Below are positions 1 to 3,825 of a DNA stretch of 7,128 nucleotides, one piece after another. The DNA lies in NCBI GenBank assembly GCA_902797065.1, contig CADBRK010000197.1, forward strand, positions 1 through 7,128. The letters run 5' to 3'. The translations under genes were made by a program, and so were the position numbers. Source of the stretch: an uncultured Ruminococcus sp. GTDB lineage: Bacteria > Bacillota > Clostridia > Oscillospirales > Acutalibacteraceae. Numbering within the stretch: position 1 is the stretch's first letter; the number at the start of each line of letters is the position of its first letter. Below the pieces are notes generated by a model. That model saw only the letters and a list, made by a program, of their open reading frames with translations, searched no databases and was not told where the DNA came from.

Positions 1-80
1 CGTCGGTGGGGGATTTAAACCCACCACCGACGGACGTATGGAACCCGCCGCCTAAAGAGGCGGGGGACATCGACGTTTGT
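1..80 (+). mobile_element. Possible right end / omega-RNA hairpins of an IS200/IS605-type element (partial)
   Basis: Two strong hairpins sit back to back. The first pairs CGTCGGTGG (1-9) with CCACCGACG (24-32), and GGG/CCC continues the stem across a bulged A. The second pairs CCCGCC (44-49) with GGCGGG (59-64). Neither has a U-run, so they are not ordinary terminators. G+C-rich hairpins just past the end of tnpB are typical of IS200/IS605 right ends, where the omega-RNA scaffold also lies. The frame from base 2 reads VGGGFKPTTDGRMEPAA and stops at 53-55 inside the second hairpin, which could be a transposase C-terminus, but the frame from base 3 is open too (to 173), so this proves nothing. 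The element body, if it exists, is outside the window. The call rests on hairpin layout alone. Confidence 0.33.
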
Positions 81-93
81 TATAAAAATAGAT

Positions 94-127
94 CAGCCCG
101 AAAGATTTTATGTGATCTTTCGGGCTG
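94..127. terminator. Strong hairpin, probable transcription terminator
   Basis: A perfect 13-bp stem pairs CAGCCCGAAAGAT (94-106) with ATCTTTCGGGCTG (115-127) around an 8-base loop. Read on the minus strand it is followed by ATCTATTTTTAT, a fair U-run, so it could end transcripts from the minus-strand gene at 449-895, although that gene stops about 320 bases away. On the plus strand the downstream TGTCTTTGTCTG is only modestly T-rich. It may act in both directions and insulate the sequence to its left. Confidence 0.7.
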
Positions 128-331
128 TGTCTTTGTCTGTGGTATGAGTTTTACACATCAGTTATCCTTATAAGAAACCGATACATATTTGCCATTGCCG
201 TTACAGTTTTGGTTATTAACATATCGCTTGATTACATTTCTGCAATCTTTATGACAAATATTGTAACTATAGGAATGAATGTGCAAAATATTTGAATTAC
301 TTTTGTTACTTATCAATAAATAATTGATAGA

Positions 332-444
332 TTTTCACATTTTCCACTGAGTTATCAACATTTGCAGTGGACTTGTGGATTAGCTTTTGTGGAAAGAAGT
401 ACCAATATGATTACAAGCAAAAGTTTTCAACATTTTGTGGAAAA
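332..444. promoter_or_regulatory. Cluster of DnaA-box-like motifs (left spacer)
   Basis: Compared with the bacterial DnaA box TTATNCACA (reverse TGTGNATAA), the cluster has TTATCAACA (352-360, one mismatch), TGTGGATTA (374-382, one mismatch), TGTGGAAAA (436-444, one mismatch), and weaker TTTTCCACT (340-348) and TGTGGAAAG (388-396). None is a perfect box. A+T-rich DNA gives such near-matches by chance, but the density is high and a similar set occurs at 3221-3398. Whether DnaA binds is inference. No dnaA, dnaN or other origin gene is in the window, so it is not called an origin. Confidence 0.3.
343..371. repeat. Inverted repeat enclosing TTATCAACA
   Basis: TCCACTG (343-349) is the exact reverse complement of CAGTGGA (365-371). 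The 15-base centre contains TTATCAACA (352-360). There is no U-run on either strand, so it looks more like a protein-binding site than a terminator. Confidence 0.5.
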
Positions 445-448
445 CACA

Positions 449-895
449 TTACAGGAACCTTTTAATATCGTTTGCGGCGTCCTCTTCGATACGGATAAGT
501 CTGTTCGTAAGGTCTTTGACCTTTTCCTCTGCGCCCCGGTACTGATTGAGGTAGCGTCTGAGTGACTTAACGCCCATATTGCAGCCGTCTGTGATCAGGT
601 CTGCTATGACCGAGTCGGAATCATCTACAGCAAGTCTGAAGTTTGTTTTTATCCACGACATGCCCTCTGCGATGGGGTTCGGGTCTTTGCCGCTGTCGTT
701 GTAATCGTTGAGTACGTCGCGTGTTTCCTGCCCAAGCTGCTCGTGTTCGCCCTTGCAGCGTATGAGAATATCTTTGAATTCTCCGTTCTTGACATTGTCG
801 AGTACCTCGTCGATAGAGGAGATACCCATCTTGATACCTGCGTTGCATTCACGCAGAAGCTTAACGGTATCGTCATTGATAACCTGTGTTGACAT
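449..895 (-). CDS. DUF2383-like, ferritin-like four-helix protein
   Basis: This encodes a 148-residue acidic, all-helical protein with no signal peptide or membrane segment. I assign it to the DUF2383 (PA2169-type, ferritin-like) group on its overall pattern. Predicted helices fall roughly at residues 8-35, 38-65, 76-112 and 115-146. The family-like features are the N-terminal LLRECNAGIKMG, the EHEQLGQE stretch (50-57) and WIKTNFRLAVDDSDSVIADL (81-100). No clear di-iron ligand set is visible, so iron storage should not be assumed; the family's function is poorly defined. The frame stays open upstream to 1153, but the start at 895 is preferred because AAAGGGTG lies five bases before it and the longer version would run into spoVAD. 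The gene is divergent from spoVAD, with 130 bases between the two starts. Confidence 0.8.
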   Translation of the reverse strand: MSTQVINDDTVKLLRECNAGIKMGISSIDEVLDNVKNGEFKDILIRCKGEHEQLGQETRDVLNDYNDSGKDPNPIAEGMSWIKTNFRLAVDDSDSVIADLITDGCNMGVKSLRRYLNQYRGAEEKVKDLTNRLIRIEEDAANDIKRFL

Positions 896-946
896 AATAA
901 CACCCTTTCTTTTTGATGTAAGATTAGTATGCCGCAGATTAAAACA

Positions 947-952
947 ATTATA
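947..952 (-). promoter_or_regulatory. Candidate -10 box for the ferritin-like gene
   Basis: On the minus strand this reads TATAAT, preceded by GTG, and would place the transcription start about 45 bases before the ATG at 895. No convincing -35 box lies 17 bases upstream (the hexamer there reads ATGGGA), so the call rests on the -10 alone. Confidence 0.35.
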
Positions 953-1010
953 CACGGCAGCGAAATAATTCCCATGTATTTTGATTTCTGCTCTGTGAAA
1001 TAATAGCCCA

Positions 1011-1028
1011 AAGGGAGGAATCAAATTG
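1011..1028 (+). promoter_or_regulatory. Ribosome site that sets the TTG start of spoVAD
   Basis: AAGGGAGGA (1011-1019) is a near-consensus Shine-Dalgarno sequence, and TTG at 1026 follows six bases after it. No ATG in this frame is as well placed; the next in-frame ATG is at codon 15, inside the conserved N-terminus. Confidence 0.8.
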
Positions 1029-2090
1029 ATAAAGAGAATAGGAAGACATACTCTGGAATTCACCGAAATGCCGCGCGTTGTAAGCGCAGCGTCGGTTGTC
1101 GGAAAAAAAGAAAGCGAAGGTCCGCTTGTGCAGTGGTTTGACAGAACCGTCATAGATACAACAATGGGCGGAGAAACATGGGAGAAAGCCGAAGCGATGT
1201 TCCAGAAGGAGGCCGTTGAGATCGCGTCACAAAAAGCGGGCGTAAATTACGATAATATAGACTATGTATTTGCGGGCGATCTGCTGAATCAGTGCGTATC
1301 TTCAAGCAGCGGTCTGCGTGATTTCGGCATACCGTTCATGGGGCAGTACGGCGCGTGCTCGACAATGGCGCAGACAATAGCCTGCGCAAGTATATTTACC
1401 GAAAGCGGAGCGGGCGATATATGCGCGGCCGTAACGTCGTCGCATTTCTGTTCTGCCGAGAGACAGTTCAGGCTTCCTCTGCAGTACGGCGGTCAGAGAA
1501 CGCCCACGGCTCAGTGGACGGTTACGGGTTCGGGCTGTATGATCATCTCGGGCGCAGAGAACGGAGCATTAAGAAAGCCTGAGTTTATCGGCAATAATGA
1601 CAGATCATCGGATCAGATCGCCGTAAAGCATGTCTGTACGGGAAAGATAATTGATATGGGTATAAAAGACGCGAATAACATGGGCGCGGCTATGGCAGGC
1701 GCTGCCGCTGATACTGTATATCGCTTTCTGAACGACACAAATACAGCGCCGTATGATTACGATCTGATAGTGACAGGCGATCTCGGCAAAGTCGGTACGG
1801 ATATTCTGTATGAGCTTCTTGAAAAAGAGAATATAAAGATCTCCGATAATCATAAAGACTGCGGACTGATGATCTTTGATCTTGAAACTCAGGACGTACA
1901 CGCAGGCGGTTCGGGGTGCGGCTGCAGTGCAAGCGTACTCTGTTCGTATCTGTATAAAAATATGCTGTCAAGAAAACTGAACAATATTCTGTTTATCGCA
2001 ACGGGCGCGCTGATGTCGCCGACTATAGTCCAGCAGGGCGAGAGTATAAGCGGTATTGCACATCTGGTTAATCTGGTAAATATTAATTAA
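1026..2090 (+). CDS. spoVAD: Stage V sporulation protein AD (SpoVAD)
   Basis: SpoVAD is a soluble, thiolase-fold protein that binds dipicolinic acid and works with the membrane proteins SpoVAC and SpoVAE (or SpoVAEb) to move it into the forespore during late sporulation. The 354 residues are close to the family's usual length (about 340), and conserved blocks run end to end: FAGDLLNQC (82-90), the thiolase-like GACSTM with Cys111, SSHFCSAERQFR (138-149), YGGQRTPTAQWTVTGSG (154-170), a Gly/Cys-rich HAGGSGCGCSAS, and the C-terminal ATGALMSPTIVQQGESI. Translation starts at TTG. No neighbour is spoVAC or spoVAE, which normally flank it in one operon; here the upstream gene is divergent and the downstream gene has its own promoter. 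I found no convincing sigma-G promoter in the 130-base upstream gap and no clear terminator after the stop. Confidence 0.96.
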   Translation: MIKRIGRHTLEFTEMPRVVSAASVVGKKESEGPLVQWFDRTVIDTTMGGETWEKAEAMFQKEAVEIASQKAGVNYDNIDYVFAGDLLNQCVSSSSGLRDFGIPFMGQYGACSTMAQTIACASIFTESGAGDICAAVTSSHFCSAERQFRLPLQYGGQRTPTAQWTVTGSGCMIISGAENGALRKPEFIGNNDRSSDQIAVKHVCTGKIIDMGIKDANNMGAAMAGAAADTVYRFLNDTNTAPYDYDLIVTGDLGKVGTDILYELLEKENIKISDNHKDCGLMIFDLETQDVHAGGSGCGCSASVLCSYLYKNMLSRKLNNILFIATGALMSPTIVQQGESISGIAHLVNLVNIN

Positions 2091-2108
2091 AGATTATTTA
2101 TCAAATCC

Positions 2109-2137
2109 TTGTTTTATTTCGGCGAATGTGTTATAAT
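2109..2137 (+). promoter_or_regulatory. Extended -10 vegetative promoter for the PAP2 gene
   Basis: TTGTTT (2109-2114) and TATAAT (2132-2137) are separated by exactly 17 bases, and TG sits one base before the -10 (2129-2130), making an extended -10. Transcription would start near 2144, about 44 bases before the ATG at 2188. This indicates that the phosphatase is transcribed independently of spoVAD, by the housekeeping sigma factor. Confidence 0.75.
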
Positions 2138-2187
2138 TAATAGACACGTAGATTAGTACGCCTTTTCTGTTTAGAGTGGTGATAATT

Positions 2188-2742
2188 ATGCTGGAAAAGA
2201 TCAAGGCTGTTGATGATAAACTTATAACCTCCGTTGCCAAGCTCCATAACCCTGTAATGAACAAGATCATGCTTATCATGACCTTTATGGGAGATCAGGG
2301 CAAGGTGTGGTTTCTGGTGCTTGCGCTGATACTGTACTTTAAAAGATCTCTATATATAGGAATTTCTTTTTTTTCCGCATTGGCGGTAAGCTGGCTTTTT
2401 GCCGAGGTGATAATTAAAAGGATAGTCGCAAGAGTACGGCCGTGTCACAAGATAGACGAAGAAAATCTGATCCTGAGGAAAATGCCGAAATTCTATTCGT
2501 TTCCTTCCAGTCATTCCGCAACGTCGTTTGCAATGTGTACGGTGTCGCTGTTCCTTTGCGGCACATGGGTCACGATCCTGATGTTTGTGATAGCGCTGGG
2601 GATCTCGTTTTCAAGGTTTTATCTTCAGGCTCACTACATGACCGACGTTGTGTGCGGTATCCTGCTCGGAATGATAATAGCTATACTGGCAGTAAGGATA
2701 ACGGCGCAGATAATGTCACCGATAATACCGACAATAAAATAG
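2188..2742 (+). CDS. PAP2-family membrane phosphatase (BcrC/PgpB-like)
   Basis: This is a 184-residue integral membrane lipid phosphatase. All three PAP2 signatures are intact: K-x6-RP at residues 77-85, PSSH at 106-109 (a variant of PSGH), and SR-x5-H-x3-D at 142-153. His149 is the expected phosphohistidine nucleophile and His109 the general acid. About five to six hydrophobic segments surround them, with the active site expected on the outer membrane face. Short PAP2 proteins of this size usually act on undecaprenyl pyrophosphate (cell-wall lipid recycling) or phosphatidic acid-type lipids; the sequence does not decide between them. The frame extends to GTG codons at 2176 and 2179, but ATG 2188 is preferred because GGTGA at 2178-2182 then serves as the ribosome site. 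It is preceded by its own promoter and followed by a strong terminator. Confidence 0.92.
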   Translation: MLEKIKAVDDKLITSVAKLHNPVMNKIMLIMTFMGDQGKVWFLVLALILYFKRSLYIGISFFSALAVSWLFAEVIIKRIVARVRPCHKIDEENLILRKMPKFYSFPSSHSATSFAMCTVSLFLCGTWVTILMFVIALGISFSRFYLQAHYMTDVVCGILLGMIIAILAVRITAQIMSPIIPTIK

Positions 2743-2756
2743 CGATAAGCAATTTG

Positions 2757-2783
2757 GCCTCGGAGAAATTCCGAGGCATTTTT
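2757..2783 (+). terminator. Rho-independent terminator after the PAP2 gene
   Basis: GCCTCGGA (2757-2764) pairs perfectly with TCCGAGGC (2770-2777) around a five-base loop and is followed by ATTTTTAG. It lies 14 bases past the PAP2 stop and between two convergent genes. Its minus-strand side (CAAATTGCTT) is less U-rich, so termination of the opposing gene there is possible but weaker. Confidence 0.92.
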
Positions 2784-2811
2784 AGTGTGTGTTGTGAATA
2801 TCATTACAGTA

Positions 2812-3081
2812 TCATAACGAGCCGTAGTACAAACAGCATATCGCAAGAATACCTCCTCCGAGAGCGGAAAGAACCGAGTTTATAACCGTTCCTACGGATA
2901 TTTTTTTGTTTGTAAGGTTATACGGAGGACGCACCGAGCCAAGATAAGCCCCTGCTTCTGTTTCGATCTCACCTGCTCCTATGCATGAATACTCCGGGTT
3001 CACTACAAGCCATGCCTTCTCGAAGTATTTGTTTTCGGTGTGGTTTACCTCTAATATCTGTCTGCTTACAGCTCTGATCAT
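2812..3081 (-). CDS. Small conserved-looking protein with one C-terminal membrane segment
   Basis: I do not recognise a named family. The 89 residues comprise a soluble N-terminal part (about 1-60) with the stretch EVNHTENKYFEKAWLVVNPE (11-30), then Pro/Asn-containing sequence (RPPYNLTNKK, 51-60), then one hydrophobic segment at about 62-85 that includes SALGGGILAICC. There is no signal peptide, so a tail-anchored membrane protein with its N-terminus in the cytoplasm is the simplest topology. The start at 3081 is chosen over the upstream ATG at 3102 because AAGGAG lies seven bases before it (3089-3094 on the plus strand). The gene faces the PAP2 gene, with 69 bases between the two stops. The good ribosome site and the clear soluble-plus-membrane organisation argue that it is real. 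Confidence 0.72.
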   Translation of the reverse strand: MIRAVSRQILEVNHTENKYFEKAWLVVNPEYSCIGAGEIETEAGAYLGSVRPPYNLTNKKISVGTVINSVLSALGGGILAICCLYYGSL

Positions 3082-3221
3082 ATTCTTACTCCTTTGTAAC
3101 AATTTTGTAGTATTTATATCGGTATTTTTGCCCGGATAAGCTGCGTATATACATTATCTTGGGGTGAAAATCTAAAAAAATCGGAATAATTATTACGCTC
3201 AAACAATGATGTTAATAATAT

Positions 3222-3246
3222 GTGGACAACTCGGCGCTTCGTCCAC
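3222..3246. repeat. Inverted repeat GTGGAC / GTCCAC
   Basis: GTGGAC (3222-3227) and GTCCAC (3241-3246) form a 6-bp inverted repeat with a 13-base centre. It overlaps the first DnaA-box-like motif of the right cluster, as the TCCACTG/CAGTGGA repeat does in the left one. There is no U-run. Confidence 0.4.
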
Positions 3247-3345
3247 GTTATTACTCTTTGTAAAGTGGAAAAGCCTGTCAATAATGTGGAAAGGTCTGTG
3301 AAAAGCGTTAAGAAGTTAGAAAAAAACTCCGATACGACTTGAATT

Positions 3346-3361
3346 GTTACAAAGTTGTAAC
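3346..3361. repeat. Palindrome GTTACAA-AG-TTGTAAC
   Basis: Two perfect 7-base arms are separated by two bases, a shape typical of a dimeric regulator's operator. Related words occur elsewhere in the spacers: TTGTAACAA just before the minus-strand gene's ribosome site (3095-3103), TTGTTAC near 304 and 3565, and GTAAC near 3579. No regulator gene in the window identifies the binder. Confidence 0.4.
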
Positions 3362-3654
3362 TGTTGATAAACTTCGACATTATTCAACGTGTGGAAAACT
3401 CTGTTGATTGTTGGGAAAAGAATATAACTAACTGTAATAACGGCGTTGTCAATACTCTACGGAAATTTAATAAATTACCTGTTTTTGATGTAAAATCTTA
3501 ATGTTTGTATCAATTTCGCGGGGGAAATTACAGAAAAATCAAATTTATTACATATTATTAATAATTGTTACAGATAACGTAACGCTATTTCCTGCGGCCG
3601 GGAAAAATAGAATCGTTTTTTTTATTTTTTTTGTTTTCTTTAGATAAACTTCAG

Positions 3655-3683
3655 ATTATTATGCTATATTATTATGCTATAAT
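3655..3683 (+). promoter_or_regulatory. Tandem 13-bp repeat forming two extended -10 boxes for the LRR gene
   Basis: ATTATTATGCTAT occurs twice in direct succession (3655-3667 and 3668-3680). Each copy contributes TGC before a -10-like hexamer: TGC-TATATT (3662-3670) and TGC-TATAAT (3675-3683), the second a perfect extended -10. No good -35 stands at 17 bases (the hexamers are AGATAA and ATTATT), which extended -10 promoters tolerate. A T-rich tract upstream could act as an UP-like element. Transcription from the second copy would start near 3690, about 49 bases before the ATG. Confidence 0.6.
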
Positions 3684-3738
3684 CCTGTTTATAGAGTTAT
3701 CATCGGGAAGTATTAACGTAAAAAAGGAGGAATTGATA

Positions 3739-3825
3739 ATGAAAACGCAAAGAAAACTTTTGGCACTTATTCTTGCGCTGAGTATGGCTGTTCCTATGAC
3801 CGGAGGAATAATGACTGCAAGCGCA
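3739..3825 (+). other. Signal peptide of the LRR protein
   Basis: Residues 1-29 are a basic start (MKTQRK), a hydrophobic core (LLALILALSMAVPM) and a small-residue cleavage motif, ASA before DD. This is a classical Sec signal with cleavage predicted after Ala29. There is no lipobox Cys, so the protein is exported rather than lipid-anchored. Confidence 0.9.

Larger units (their letters stand above)
174..448. other. A+T-rich intergenic spacer
   Basis: I see no credible gene here. A short plus-strand frame at 362-565 has no ribosome site and runs into the oppositely oriented gene, so it is not called. The spacer holds an A+T hairpin, TATCAAT (311-317) with ATTGATA (323-329), and a run of TGTGGA/TTATCAACA motifs between 332 and 444 that is listed separately. 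No terminator lies immediately after the minus-strand gene's stop. Confidence 0.6.
3221..3398. promoter_or_regulatory. Cluster of DnaA-box-like motifs (right spacer)
   Basis: Against TGTGNATAA the motifs are TGTGGACAA (3221-3229, one mismatch), TGTTGATAA (3362-3370, one mismatch), TGTGGAAAA (3390-3398, one mismatch), and weaker AGTGGAAAA (3264-3272), TGTGGAAAG (3285-3293) and TGTGAAAAG (3297-3305). All are in the same orientation. TGTTGATAA is the exact reverse complement of TTATCAACA at 352-360, and TGTGGAAAA and TGTGGAAAG also recur from the left spacer. DnaA binding is inferred only from similarity. Confidence 0.32.
3082..3738. other. Long A+T-rich intergenic region
   Basis: These 657 bases contain no gene I would support. 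The minus-strand frames at 3114-3380 and 3700-3966 lack ribosome sites, and the second overlaps the signal-peptide end of the LRR gene. The region holds the 5' regulatory DNA of two divergent genes, DnaA-box-like motifs (3221-3398), the palindrome at 3346-3361, repeated GTTAC/GTAAC words, a long T-rich run (3616-3640) after a weak hairpin (CTATTT 3585-3590 with AAATAG 3605-3610), and the duplicated promoter element at 3655-3683. Its size and motif density are more than two simple promoters need. Confidence 0.6.

Noticed and set aside
332..444. Chromosomal replication origin
   Set aside because: There is no perfect DnaA box, no dnaA, dnaN, rpmH or gyrase gene nearby, and no clear unwinding element.
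362..565. Plus-strand frame of 67 codons
   Set aside because: It has no ribosome site, overlaps the end of a well-supported minus-strand gene, and its product has no recognisable features.
927..952. Sigma-G promoter for spoVAD (GTATG then AATTATA)
   Set aside because: The -10 differs from CATNNTA and the 14-base spacing is shorter than expected, so the match is no better than chance in A+T-rich DNA.
896..1153. N-terminal extension of the ferritin-like gene to an upstream ATG
   Set aside because: It would run through the divergent promoter region and into spoVAD. The added residues are unlike the family, and the start at 895 has its own ribosome site.
2176..2187. GTG start of the PAP2 gene four codons upstream
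   Set aside because: The GTGGTGA sequence is better explained as the ribosome site of the ATG at 2188. The extra residues MVII add nothing conserved.
3114..3380. Minus-strand frame of 88 codons in the long spacer
   Set aside because: It has no ribosome site and low-complexity content, and it lies over the DnaA-box-like and palindromic motifs.
3585..3632. Hairpin followed by a T-run as a terminator
   Set aside because: The stem is only six A/T-rich pairs plus a bulged GG/CC, the T-run begins five bases away, and no plus-strand gene ends nearby. The tract more likely belongs to the LRR promoter region.
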